From positions 1,120,880,907 to 1,120,944,906 of the forward strand of contig NC_056733.1 of assembly GCF_019279795.1 (NCBI RefSeq): 64,000 nucleotides of DNA, read 5' to 3'. The stretch is from Protopterus annectens. Taxonomy: Eukaryota; Chordata; Ceratodontiformes; Protopteridae. Position 1 is the stretch's first letter; every line of letters begins with the position of its first letter. Both the position numbers and the translations under genes were made by a program. Positions 9,550-21,050 of this stretch are shown here, piece by piece. The notes below the pieces were generated by a model, which was given only the letters and a program-made list of their open reading frames with translations, made no database searches and was not told the origin of the DNA.

Positions 9550-12500
9550 AATCCTGAGAAGAAGGTAGCATTTTCCAGAAAACTACTTGGATAGGAAGAA
9601 GCTTGAGTCATACACCTGGTCTGTCATGGCATCTGTAGTTTGTCCTGTGTCTTTGACATCCCTCTGAGAAAAAATGGTCTAAGTGGAAGGCAGAAAGGGA
9701 CATACATGCTGCATTCTATTCCAATGTTTGATGCCCTGTTACAGCTCAACGATGTTGATCCTGGTGAGGTGCTTTCACAGCCCAGGACCATATCTCTTGA
9801 ATTCCCATTTTCTCTGATGAAACCTCTTTAGAGGCTATCACGCCAAGGTAGGTAGGCCTACTTTCATCTAAGGCAAAAAAAAATGTCTGGATGGCCAGAG
9901 AGGTACTCTGGACTCTAGGGTAAATGGCTGCCACCATTCTAGCAGTACTACCAGGCCAAACACCTGTCAACAAAATCCAGTGACACTTCGAGAACCTGTG
10001 GGGATGAATATGCACATTCACTGGGTACACTGTCCCATGTTTCAAAAAAAAAACTGTGCTGGTGGATCTCCTCTGTCAAAGACAACCAGGGCATGTCATT
10101 CCATCCACCAGCACCCAACCAGACCCAACCTACAGATGCCCCAGAGCAAGCTGGGAAGGGGTGCCTTTTTAGGATCTAAGGGCACAAGGCACTTGTACCA
10201 GATTAGATGCCAAACTCCACATAAACTTGAAAGGTTATGGTAATTCATTATGCTATCCAACCATTCCAGCTCCTCCAGGTTTCAAGAATTCTGAGAACTG
10301 TGATGGAGATACCATGATCATGTGGTACATCAAAAAAGGGAGGCAAATACTCCTGTCATCTGTGCAGGATGGCCTTAAAAACAGGAAAGGGGGCCATAAA
10401 TCACCGCACCACATTAAGGGAAGCATATATTCCCACAAGGGACAACCTGCTAGCAAATCAGTGAAACAGAACATACTCAGCACCCCCCCCCCCCCGCCAT
10501 TCCTTAATAGGCATAGCACAAAAGACTTTTCTTTCATGGACACAAATGTGGGGAGTATCAGAGATGAATCTGTTTGCCTCATACAAGAGCTTAACAGACC
10601 AAAATGTTTTTCTCCAGAATCCTGCTGTTTAGTGCAGGACTCTGCTTTTCTCAATGTTCCTGTGCTAAAAAACCTAGACCCTGTCTGCATTCTCTATTTG
10701 CTGCAGAGCCAAGTTGCTATGTGCCTTTGTCCCTCTGCCCTAATCCCAAGAGTGATACAAAAAAATGCAGGAGGAGCACCCAAAGATAATCCTAATTGGC
10801 TCTGTCTGGCCAAGGCAGCAGTAGTTCTCCTACCTCCTTTTGATGGCCTGAGAAGCCCTAATTGTTTTAACCAGGAAAGTGAGCCTGTTGACAAAGTGGG
10901 AGGGCATCCTAGTACATGCAGGATTCAAGAACCTCAACCAGAAGCCACTCTGGTGGTGTAGAGAGATAAATCCCTAAGTACGGCCCAGTAAACCTGGGTT
11001 TGATTGGTGGATCAGGCAACTGAAAGAGCATTAGGGAGGGATGGGCATGGCCATCCTGGGTAGGGGCCTTCACTGGTGATGCTCATTTAGGGGAGGTATG
11101 ATGCAAACAGGAGAGTTGCCCTAAGACAACTCAATAAGCATGGGAGGCAGGGAGTGGGTAGGACATCTGAAACCCCCCCCCAAGGAAACCCATAGGATTC
11201 ACGGTCAACCTTATTTCGTCCCGGGGGGGGGGGTAGGAGACAAGCTGATAGACCCAATGTGGACATGAGACAGTGGGTACTGGGCCAGTGAAAAGGACAA
11301 AAAAAAACCCCTCAATCCAGCAGACTGGAAGATTTAACATTATTTCCATTTAAGTAATAACTGCCTGAAGATATGTGTATTGTAATGAGAGAGGCCAGGA
11401 AACTAAGCACTAGGAAATATAAGGAGGGACTTTATACCTACCGAAACAGAGGTACTAAGGATCCTGCAATATTTGACAAGAATTGTTTTGCACAGGCTTA
11501 ACATGTACCTCCATAAAGGTTATCAAGTTAGCTATATTGGTTACCTGTCTCTTCACCTACTTCTCACTCCCAGAATGGCAGTAAAACATTTTCTGAAAGG
11601 GGTTATGTACCTCACCCCCCCCCCCCCAACCAAGCAGGTCAACTGTATCACATGTGACCTGAATTTTACATTTGAGAAATTGAGGTTACCTTTATTTGAA
11701 CCAGCAGGTTCATCCCACATAATGTATCTCTCAGGGAAGACTGTATTTTTAATGGATGGCACCTCAACCACATGGGTTTCAGAATTGCAGGTATTCATGT
11801 GGGAGGAATACTTCTCATTATTAAACTTACCTACCCTGTTTTTCCTTCAAAATTTCTATTTAAACATATTTATAAACTGCTTACTCACTGACCTTTTTTT
11901 TCTAGCTTTCGGAACCTACAACCCCTACTACTAACTATCCTTTCAAGTGTTGTTGTATCTGAAGATGTCTCCTACTATCCTTAATTTCCCTTCTCTCTGT
12001 TATTTTTCTTCTTATCATGAATATAATTATATCCCATTATTATGCTGCTAAATCTTAATTTTAATTTCTTATGTATTACATTTATTATTTGTTATTGTAA
12101 CTAACTTGTGATATTAAATGTTTTGTGTACTTGTTTTTCTCCTTTTCGCTCCCACTGAAAAAGGACATGTATCCAGTTGGACTAGCCCGGTCAACAAATG
12201 TAAAATAAATAAATAATAAATACATAGGGTTACCTTCTGTACCAGTGTCCCCCTTTACGCCAAAGGTCATTACAGAGATGGCTCTAAAACAATTAATTCA
12301 TCTTCCAGTTATTTATTTCCCAAAAACATAAAACAAGGAGGAAAGAATCCTGATTTCCTTGTATGTACCCAGACAATTACAGCACTACCTGTTTAGAACA
12401 AAAGCCAGTGGAAAGACTGATTAGAAGTTTTTGATGTCTTTGCAGAAAAAAAAAACATTTCCTGTCTCTAAGCAGACAATCTCTAAGTAAATGTCCATTA

Positions 12501-12770
12501 TATTGTTTTCTTCCACAACTTCCATAGCAAACATTTAACTGGGTGGGTTAGAACTCGCTCTGCCAGGGGGCATGGCTACCACAGTGGCTTTCTTGAAAAG
12601 AGTATCAACAAATGAGATCTTGGAAGCTGCTGAATATGGTTTTCAGTCTACACTTTTCAAAGCACTACAGGCTAGATATGACATCCAGATCCAGACTTAA
12701 CTAAACATTACATTTGCTGAGGCATTCCTGAAGGACATATTAGCCTCCTCATCCACAAGGCTAGTGTATT
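9550..12770 (+). mobile_element. DIRS-type retroelement B (RT end, RNase H, tyrosine recombinase)
   Basis: Second DIRS relic. From about 9860 the translated end of the RT region and the RNase H follow, including TMIMWYIKKG near 10315-10345, typical of the RNase H active-site region of DIRS elements. From about 11480 a recombinase-like stretch reads KHFLKGVMYLTPP, RLPLFEPAG and TWVSELQVFM. It resumes after the inserted LINE tail (about 11830-12240) with TPKVITEMALKQLIHLP near 12250 and ends near 12770 (TNEILEAAEYGFQSTL). Several poly(C)/poly(G) tracts lie inside. The copy is broken many times and old. Confidence 0.7.
11830..12240 (+). mobile_element. L2-like LINE 3' UTR/tail inserted in DIRS B
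   Basis: AT-rich 3' UTR-like sequence ending in CTGAAAAAGGACATGTATCC, then GGACTAGCCCGGTCAACAAA and a TAAAATAAATAAATAATAAA tail at 12195-12223. Related ends occur on the minus strand at 27141-27240, 28800-28885 and at the end of the SINE at 35949-36205. The DIRS recombinase reading stops before it and resumes after it, so it is an insertion. The exact 5' edge was not resolved. Confidence 0.6.
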
Positions 12771-13278
12771 GAGCCAGGTCAGGATTAAACAAGCGGGCAT
12801 CATGTGTTCTTGTTCAAGCAGCCTTACTGTACGCAAACACATCCTAAATGAGGATAAGTAACATAAACAAACTAGCCATCATGCACATAGATGTTAACAT
12901 TCTGGCTGCACCTTCAAAATGGCACTGAAACAAACACGTGCTTGATATTTATATGTACACACAAATCTTGGAAATGCTTCTTAAAGACACAACGCATCTG
13001 TTATTTTACAGCTAGCAACCATCCAAAGGACAGGTGAGAAAAGCTTTGGGAATCTTCCCTGAATGTATGACTGCAGCCATGATACAAAGAACATAGTACA
13101 CTCACATGATACATTTTCTGAACTCTATAAATTGGGAATCTCTTGCATTGTAAATTCTGGATTTCCTGTGGCCATGCTGCAGGACATGTTGCAACCCTGC
13201 TCTTCTTCCCAGACCTTTGGCAATCAGGATTATTGCAGCAGTTATCTAAACAAAGAATATAGTGCAAATGTTTACAGG
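12771..13278. other. No recognisable feature
   Basis: Possibly the untranslated end of DIRS B, but no terminal repeat was seen. No coding or repeat signal was recognised. Confidence 0.4.
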
Positions 13279-13352
13279 GTCATAGGTAAGTACTAGGCTA
13301 GATGACCTTGCTGGCCTTTTAAGCCTAGCCAGTTTCGCTTTTGGTGCTTGAA
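13279..13352 (-). mobile_element. Short CR1-tail fragment (LINE or SINE end)
   Basis: CATAGGTAAGTACTAGGCTA followed by TTTTAAGCCTAGCC matches the CR1-type 3' tail in minus orientation, as in the SINE at 18212-18365. It lies directly against the 5' edge of CR1 copy B. Confidence 0.5.
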
Positions 13353-13364
13353 TTAACTGATCAT

Positions 13365-13656
13365 GTAGCCCAGGCTGGTATGACCCTGACCCTGAATAGC
13401 ATCCTGCCCTCACCAAGAATGATACCTCAGTATAAAGAAAAAAATGATCAATTTCAACAATTGGCTAAGCTTCTGGTGTCATTCAAAGGGGATCCAGTGT
13501 CTGTCAGCCTGGGATGACATGTTCGACAAGCCGCGTTGCTTCGGAAGAGACGGCTTGCACCTGTCACCCCTAGGCTTTCGAATACTGGCCAAGGCTCTTG
13601 CTGCCCCCATAGTGCCTTTTTTAGACAAGGCTCAAAAGGCAAACCCACCTTCGTAA
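13365..13656 (+). pseudogene. CR1-like ORF1 remnant (end of SGNH esterase)
   Basis: Only the last third of the esterase domain remains: FNNWLSFWCHSKGIQCLSAW, then DGLHLSPLGFRILAKALA, which carries the Asp/His pair of SGNH hydrolases. It ends at the TAA at 13656. The nucleophile block lies in the part lost by 5' truncation. The frame is intact from the ATG at 13444 onward. Confidence 0.8.
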
Positions 13657-16385
13657 ACAGCACAATTAACAAAAAACTGAGGATTATTCTACTCAATGCC
13701 AGGAGTTTAAATCTCAAAATGCACGCGCTCGAAGCACTCCTCAGTATGGAGAACGCCGAAACACAAAAGGAGGGGGGTGTATCCATATTCATCAAGGATA
13801 CCTACACCTCCAGGTTAGTGGTGCAGCATGATACCTCTGAGATCATCCATGTGCAACTAACATCGGGCAAATCTGCAATGCAAATTGTGGCCTGCTACAG
13901 ATCACCCTCCATGACCCAGGACCACTACTCCACCTTTCTGGAAACAATGGAAAACATGAAGGTCCTACCGAACACCCTGATATTGGGCGGTTTCAGTTAC
14001 CCTACCATTCACTGGGAAAAATACTCAAGTACAAATTCCCAGACCCAGTGCTTCCTGGAATTCATCAACTCAAACACCCTGGATCAGCTGGTAAACTCCC
14101 CTACCAGAGGTGAAAACATATTGGACCTGGTCATCACCAACATGGGAGACAGGTATTCCACACCTGAGGTCAACCCATCACTGGTTAGATCAGACCATAA
14201 ACTAATCACTCTGGATGTCCACACGCCACCACCACCCCCAACTAAGGAAACCACAGTAAAAAACTTTTCTAAAGCAAACTTCACCTTCCTTAAGACAGAG
14301 GTGGTAAGTTTCACAGCCCCCACACTAAAGGATAACTCTGCCCAAGATGCAGAAACCTTTACAAATGCACTCTGTGAGCACCTACAAGGATGCATGGATC
14401 ATGCCATCCCTAGCAAAACCAAGACTCACTCCTCTAAGAGAAGGAAACCAGTTTGGTGGACCCCTGCACAATAAACAGGCTATACAATAGAAGGAGGAAA
14501 CTAGTTCAGAAAAAAAGCAAATCCCAAGAAGGAAAGACATCCCTGATCAGTATCAGTAAGGAACTAAGGTCCCTCATGAAATCATCCAAGGCTAACTTCA
14601 AAAGAAAAATAGTCAAGGATTCAAAAGATAACCACAAAGCATTCTTTAACTATGTTCAGAAGCTAAGTGGCAACTTGCAGATATGCACTGAACTAGTGCA
14701 AAATAGCACAAAATGTACTGAACCTACTGATATTGCTAACATCCTGGCAGATAGATTCAGTGCAAATGTCACCCCCCTCTCACCTCTAAAAGGGCCCTCA
14801 ACAATACTGGAAAAGTGTAGTGTCCCAAAAATCACAGACGCACATGTGAAAACAGCCCTTTCAAAAGCCAAAAACACAACATCAATGGGACCAGATGGTG
14901 TCCCAGGCTGCATCTTGCACGAACTACAGAAAGAACTAACCCCCCCCCCATCTAAACACGCTGTTCAACCTCAGCCTCTCCACAGGCTACGTGCCCATAG
15001 AATGGTGCACAGCAACGATTATTCCTCTCCACAAAGGAGGGGCCACAACTGACCCTGGTAACTATCGCCCCATAAGCCTGACTAGCCTGGTCTGCAAGGC
15101 TATGGAGCGCATCATCATGGAACTCATTAACAAAGACATTGGGATCCTCCAAACACTTGACCTGACCCAGTTTGGCTTTGTTAAGGGCAGATCATGCCTA
15201 CTAAACCTGGTTGACTTTGAGACGGTCACCAAGGCCATAGATGAGGGAAAGGTGGTTTACACAGCCTACCTTGACCTCGCCAAGGCTTTCAACACCATTC
15301 CCCACTTGGGTATTACAGAAAAACTCACCAGCCTGAACATAAACGCCTGCGTCACAAGATGGGTTGCCAACTGGCTTACAGACAGAACTCACACGATAAG
15401 AATAGTGGGCTCCAGGTCCGACTCTAAACCAGTCACAAGTGGTGTCCCACAAGGCTCGGTCCTGGGACCCCTACTGTTTGGCACATACTTCTCAGAAGTA
15501 CAGGCAAACACAGGAGGACTATGGCTAACCAAGTTTGCCAATGACTGCAAACTGGGAGCCATAATTGACTCTCCGGCTGACATGGAAATTCTCCAAAAGG
15601 GCCTTACTGAGACGGACACCTGGTGTCAAAGTCATGGCCTCAAGCTAAATGCCAAAAAATGCATAGTCATCCCGTTTGGGAAAAACAAAACACCCACAAA
15701 TTACCACATAGGTGACAGCCCCCTTAATACAGAAGAGGTAATAAGAGATCTGGGGAAGCAGGTAGATAGTAATCTCTCCTTTGACAATCATATTGCCAAA
15801 GTAGTTAAGAAATCCTTCTATGTTGCCCATCTAATTACTAAAGGGTTCGCATCTAGAAATAAAGAGGTTATAGTGCCCCTCTACTCATCACTCATTAGAC
15901 CTATCATAGAGTACAATGCCCCATTTGGGATGTACCTCACAAGACACTTCCAACAGCTGGAAAGACCACAAAAGTACCTCACCAAGAGGATTACTGGCCT
16001 CAAACATATGTCCTATGCAGACCGACTGAAAAAACTCCGGCTGTACTCAGTGGCATATCGCTTACTCAGAGGTGATCTCTGCCTGACTTACAAAGCCATG
16101 TCCAACTCAGAATTGATGGACATGCTCCACCTAAAGAAATCCAAGTCACTGCGAGCCACGTGCTCTAGTGAGCTAAACCTCACCACAACAATAAATAGAA
16201 CATGCTGGAGGGATAGATTCCTGTCACAGAGACTCCCCATGCTTTGGAACAAAATTCCAAATTACATCAGGCAGAGCCCCTCACTAACACTCTTCAAGAG
16301 AAACCTTGACGAGTGGATGGGTAACAGAAAATACACCCCTGGGATCACTTCATTGGCTCTGCTTGACAGAGGATCAGTTAATTAA
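13536..16385 (+). pseudogene. CR1-like ORF2, broken copy with altered catalytic box
   Basis: The endonuclease starts with LLNARSLNLKM, but about 40 codons present in copy A are missing between ENAE and GGVSIFIKD, including the TETW block with its catalytic Glu. The first frame ends at 14474. The second runs over 14453-15052 and shows DNHKAFFNYV and SMGPDGVPGC. The RT frame 14991-16385 shows NYRPISLTS, FVKGRSCLLNL and VPQGSVLGPLLF. A C-tract at about 14940-14949 lies where the second break occurs. The RT catalytic box reads FAND instead of FADD (15535-15546), so it would be inactive. The Asp-to-Asn change fits CpG decay of GCC-GAT. The copy therefore has one deletion, two frame changes and a lost catalytic residue. 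Confidence 0.85.
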
Positions 16386-16466
16386 TCAATGGGGTGGCAA
16401 AAGCTGACACACTGTGACTAGGCTTATAAATGCCCTCGGGCAGATAGCCTAGTACCTACCTATGAA

Positions 16467-16770
16467 CCTATCTAATTTTGTATTAGATAAACCTTACCCA
16501 TCCCATAATTATATATTATACAATGACTGGCCATTAACATTCAAAAATGAGCACTCTGATTGGTCAGCAGCCCAACCAGCATGCCTATTGTAAATCAAGA
16601 ATATACCGACAGGAAAAGCCCACCACTAAAGTATCATTGAGCAGCCATACCTTCCTATCACTGTATAGAAAAAAAGAAGCAAAACACTTAAATTAAAGAC
16701 ACAACATCTTTCACATTTGCAACTTGTTTGTAAGGTTCTAAGGCCACTATGTTCTGCAAAAAAAGGTATG
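16467..16770. other. No recognisable feature
   Basis: AT-rich unique-looking sequence after the CR1 tail. No gene or element motif seen. Confidence 0.45.
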
Positions 16771-16995
16771 TATTACTAAGGGAAACTCCTCTACTCTTTT
16801 CTGTAGTTGCTGTGGAATCCTTTACATCCACCTGATCTACCACCAAGTCTAGCAGATGACGTACTCAGGAGTCCCTTATGCTGCACTACAGTATTATCAA
16901 TCAATCTACTTGATGTGAGAATAAAACCCACAGCCTTCTGCACCAAAGGCAAACATGCTAGCTGTTGTGCCACTGACACATGTACAAGTAGCCCA
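16771..16995 (-). mobile_element. tRNA-derived SINE
   Basis: Read on the minus strand it has a tRNA-like head: an A-box-like GTGGCACAACAGCTAGCATG and a B-box-like GTGGGTTTTATTCTC about 40 nt later. A body follows with GGGACTCCTGAGTACGTCAT and GGATGTAAAGGATTCCACAG, then GAAAAGAGTAG. This body layout is familiar from fish and amphibian tRNA SINEs. No target duplication was resolved. The B box is degenerate, so the copy is old and not a functional tRNA gene. Confidence 0.65.
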
Positions 16996-17700
16996 ACTGG
17001 CTGTCCTGACATTTAAAGCTTTACTTTCACCTAGGACTTTGGTCAAGACCCTCCCACCAGGATGCACGGATACTGGTAGTTTAAGAGGTGTGCCAGCCAG
17101 TGCCATCTTCTGTTCTTTCTTGCCTTGCAGTTATGATTACCCATACATTTTGCAGTATTCTGTTTGTTGACTGGCTTATTTCCAAGAGACATGTAATATC
17201 CTGAAGGTGATTTTTCTTTTTGTTGCTCCTGACTTAGCTGAATGTCGGGTATTGATTTCATATCTGATTGTGAGGTTGTTGTTTATAGGAAACAGATTCC
17301 CTAGAAGAACTTTCAGAACTGGCATTTATTTTGCCTTGAACTAGACTCTAAAGTATGATGTGGACTCCTGTCCACGTTGTACCTGTTTCACACAGTGAGC
17401 AATCCAAAAAAGGCATCAGTTTCTTCAGGAGTTCAAAACTAAGAAAGGGGCATGTGCCTGGTTCTTTCTGCAATGCCATTACCCAATATCTTCAGGGACC
17501 TTCTGCCAAAAAAGCAGCACTTTGATAAGTGACGTGGGGAGAAGTATTGAAATGCCAATGACATCCCATTGGACTCTCTGGGACTGACAGCTGTGGTTGT
17601 GGTTTGGCTTTTATCAGATTATATCCTCAGAGACTGTCTCAGCCAAGGTCTCTGGAGTGATCGGTTTTCAAGCTGCCATGTCAGTGGTTACTTGCATATC
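16996..17700. other. No recognisable feature
   Basis: No element ends, coding motif or repeat recognised. It may include the untranslated left end of DIRS C. Confidence 0.4.
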
Positions 17701-18211
17701 CTCCTGAGACCGAAATTGTTTTGGTTTCCAGGGCTCTTATCATTACTGAAGGAAAGGCAGATTTTTTTGTCCACAAGGAGGTTTTCAGAGACTACATTGA
17801 GGTCTTTATTCAATGCCCATCACTCAAGGCCTACAAGGCCGTTGTTCCCAAAGCCATGAAGCACAAGGTACAAAAAAGTAACCTGCTGCCTGCCAGCTCA
17901 CCTCATCCTTAGCTTGGCAGTGCCTTAGACTCCTTTGCTTCCTGGGCTTCCACGGATTCTTTAGTTGAACTAACTGAGGTTGTTCAGTCCATCTTGAAAC
18001 AGAAAAGGCCAGACATGGAAATTCCAGAGGTGTCTGGGTCCCCTTTCTAAAAAGAGAAGGGTGGAGCCTACACTTTAGCATTCTCATTCTGATAACTCTG
18101 AGGTAGATGAGCTGGCTTATGTAGGCCAGATCCCTTCTACTGAAATTTTTTTTTCAGACACTGAGGACATAATTTCCCTTGCTTTGCCACCACTGGACTA
18201 CCTTTTTATAG

Positions 18212-18365
18212 GTTCACAGTTTAGTACTAGGCCATCTGCCCTTATAGACCATTTTAAGCCTAGCCAAATTTCCCAATCCAAATGTAAGAATTAAACCCTG
18301 TACCTTGTCTCTATGAGGTAAACACTTTAACCATTATGCAAACCCCTACAACCTCCTAGAGACAC
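18212..18365 (-). mobile_element. tRNA-derived SINE carrying a CR1-like 3' tail
   Basis: On the minus strand it starts with a tRNA-like head (A-box region TTGCATAATGGTTAAAGTG, B-box region ACAGGGTTTAATTCTTAC). It then passes directly into TTGGCTAGGCTTAAAATGG and GGCAGATGGCCTAGTACTAA, ending CTGTGAACC. That last part is the 3' tail of the CR1-like LINEs in this window (compare 16415-16466). At about 155 bp it looks whole. A SINE with a LINE tail is normally mobilised by that LINE, so this is probably the SINE partner of the CR1 family here. It lies within DIRS C. Confidence 0.7.
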
Positions 18366-20171
18366 CCTTCATAATCATTGTAGTCCCTCCACTGCAAGAC
18401 GTTCAGGACAATGTTTTTCAGTGTATTCATGGAGCCAGACTCCTTTCCCTCAGGTTTAGGGAAACGGGATTGGTTTTATAGAGTCAAGGGTTTCAGTTTC
18501 CTCTACAAAATCTCTTTTGTTGATCCAGCTGTGGTGTCCCTGGATTCCAGCGAGTGTCCTTGTCTAAATGTATTCCCAAAGATAAGGAGAGTAAGAATAC
18601 TCAACAGATTTGAGAAAAAGTCGTACATGTCTACTCTCCTGTCATTCAGAGCCTCAAACTGCCAGTTCCGCGTACTTTCCCACCAGCAACCTCAGCTGGA
18701 GAAAATTAGGGCTAAGGCAGATTGAATTCAGGATAATGATCTGAAGCAGGAGATGTTTGAGCTTTGTGACCGCTCTTCTCAGGTTGCCAGACACTTTAAA
18801 AGTGTGGCTGTGATGCAGTGCAGCAGCTACAGGGTTTAGTAACTGGTGACATGCCTGGTTGAGGACAATCCCCCTTCCATACCATGTAATGACAGAGTTC
18901 CTGTGTGCATCACTAGATAGAGGTATCCTCTTTGGACCACTTGCTCGAAACGTTTTCAAGAAGATGAAGGAAAAAGGCAAGACTACACAGTCTGTTTAGC
19001 AGCTTTTTCAGACCAAAGCTCCTAGGTTCAAGGAATTACCCAGCCAAAGAATGACCCTTACAACCTAGGCATTAATATGGCAGGCTTGGCAGAGGAAAAT
19101 AGGGCAGGTAATAGAATGGCAAGCAAAACCTAAACAGAAGCCCTAAGACTCCAGGGCCATGCCACTCAGATGGATCAGCCATGATTCAGCCAGGCTGTCC
19201 CCCTCCCTACTTTCTCTCCAAGCCCTCATGGGTACTAAACATTCTAAGAAAAGGTTACAAGCTATAGCTTCACAAGATTCCAAAATGCAGAGGCATTCCA
19301 GCCATCCCAGAAGGCCAGGAGAATATCGTCTCTCCTGTTCTACAAGAGATGTTACAGTCTGGGGCCATAATGAGGGTCCAAACTAGAGAGGAAAGGCTCT
19401 ACTCAAGGTTCTTTATATAGTTCCAAGTAAAGAAGACACATGGAGATTCATCCTAGATATGTCTTACACAAACAAGTTTCTCAAACTACCAAAATTCAAA
19501 ATGCTCTTATGCTCTTATGGTCACTTTGGAGCTGAAGGATACCTATTTTCATATCCCATTGCCTAAAACCTTTAAATTCTTTTCAGATTTGCAGTAGAGG
19601 AAACACTTTGTTTACATCTTTGCCTAGCTTCAGTAACTGTCTATTGCAGAGCAAAGAACATCCAGATTTATCTCTGCCTATTTAATTGCCATATCCTAGC
19701 AGAGTCCCTACAGGAGATTGCTTAAGGTTTTGGAATTTAGAGTTAATTGTTTCAGGAACCTGGGTCTTACAATCAACGACACAAAGTCGAATATGACATT
19801 GTCAAAGATTCTGATCTTCTTGGAGGCTTATCTGGTTACCTACCTCAAGAGAGAGAGAGCCTTTCTCCTAGACAAAAAAAAAAGTGGTCATCATATTCTT
19901 TATTTTCTAAACATTTTACAGCAAAGAGAAGTAACAGCTAGTGACTCCCTCAGACTGCTGGTTTGCATAGCATTCTGCACCCTTATGTTGCCACTTGCTG
20001 TGTGCACCTGAGGAAGCTGTATTGGTATTAGAGGAACAGATGGTGTCACAATGCCTATTCATTAGAGACCAACACCCGCTTCTCCCATGTATCAGGAAGA
20101 AGATCTTATGTTGGATACAATGCATTCAAAACCAGGGAGTGACCTTCAAAGCACCAAAATGTGGTCTCAGT

Positions 20172-20390
20172 TGTCTTTCGGCTTTTCCCGGTTAGGTGTT
20201 GCCACAGCGGAACTCTGGTCTGCTAATGATTGGCAGTAGATTTCGACGAACGCCGAGGTGCCAGCTCAACGTTCAACCTTCAACGAAGGCATGCCCATTT
20301 ACGCATGTCTTTCGAATGCCTACCCAACCGTTGGGAGGAAATGCAGACTCCACACAGAAGGCACTCCCTGAATGGACAATGTTCTACCTC
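20172..20390 (-). mobile_element. SINE with RTE-like tail, older copy
   Basis: The plus strand reads CTTTTCCCGGTTAGGTGTTG, CCACAGCGGAACTC and CTAATGATTGGCAGTAGATT, then CAGACTCCACACAGAAGGCA, matching the SINE at 53976-54203. The tRNA-like head is missing or degraded and the copy is visibly more diverged. It lies within DIRS C. Confidence 0.72.
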
Positions 20391-21050
20391 TGGTGCTAAT
20401 CCAGAATCATTGACCTAAATAAAACTAAAGTAACTACAGTCCTGCAGTGCCTGTCAGATGTTTGCTTATCTCTCCTAGCTTGCAATTTGTTAAAGTGCAT
20501 GCTGGTACTGCCATTTCAGCCTGTCAAAACATTGACGAACCTTTGTACTCCAGGACTTCTGTTAATCTGTTCCTAAATGGTGTCCAGCACATTAGACCTC
20601 TTTGACAGGAGAATGTTCCCCATGAAATCTCAGTTGTGTACTGGAAAAAGTAATTGTGGCACATTTTGAACCATCCAATTCAACTACTCTATTTCTTCCC
20701 TGGAAAATGCTGTTTTTGGTGGCTATCACCTCTGCTGAGAGAATTTCTGAGCTCTAGACCTTAACATTTCAAGAACCCCCTCTTAGTTTTCCACCAAGAT
20801 AGGGTATCCTTTTCTACTAAACCTACCTTCACACATAAGATGGTTTTTGAGTTGTTTCTTAAACAAGCCCTTAATTTACCATTTGTTTCCCAAATCCACA
20901 ACAAAGAGGAAAAATAATCCTTCATTCCTTAGATGTACACAGACAGTTAAGATTTTATTTGTACAAATTAAAAGAATTCAGGAAAGTCTGGTCAGCTGTT
21001 TGTCTCATTTGCAAAAAGGGAAGTGTTGGATAATAAAACTTTACTGACAC

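Larger units (their letters stand above)
13356..16466 (+). mobile_element. CR1-like LINE, copy B, 5'-truncated
   Basis: Plus-strand copy starting inside the esterase domain of ORF1 (homology with copy A begins at ATGTAGCCCAGGCTGGTATG) and ending in the shared 3' tail ACTAGGCTTATAAATGCCCT with CTATGAACCTAT. Truncation at the 5' end is the usual result of target-primed reverse transcription. Copies A, B and C belong to the same family and are close in sequence. Confidence 0.88.
17700..21050 (+). mobile_element. DIRS-type retroelement C (gag-like, RT, tyrosine recombinase)
   Basis: Third DIRS relic. The gag-like region (about 18400-19000) includes KSYMSTLLSFRASN and FKKMKEKGKTTQSV. The RT region (about 19430-19940) includes LELKDTYFHIPLPK and a later GLTINDTKSNM. 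The recombinase region (about 20560-20900) reads LLVFHQDRVSFSTKPTF and THKMVFELFLKQALNLPF. It is interrupted by a SINE at 18212-18365 and a SINE tail at 20172-20390. The outer limits are approximate because no terminal repeats were identified. The copy is broken in many places and old. Confidence 0.68.

Noticed and set aside
10227-10961. A 244-codon open frame
   Set aside because: It coincides with RNase H-like sequence of DIRS relic B and carries the DIRS motif in part only. It is not a host gene.
16880-16990. A functional tRNA gene on the minus strand
   Set aside because: A and B boxes are degenerate and followed by a SINE body. No full cloverleaf is evident.
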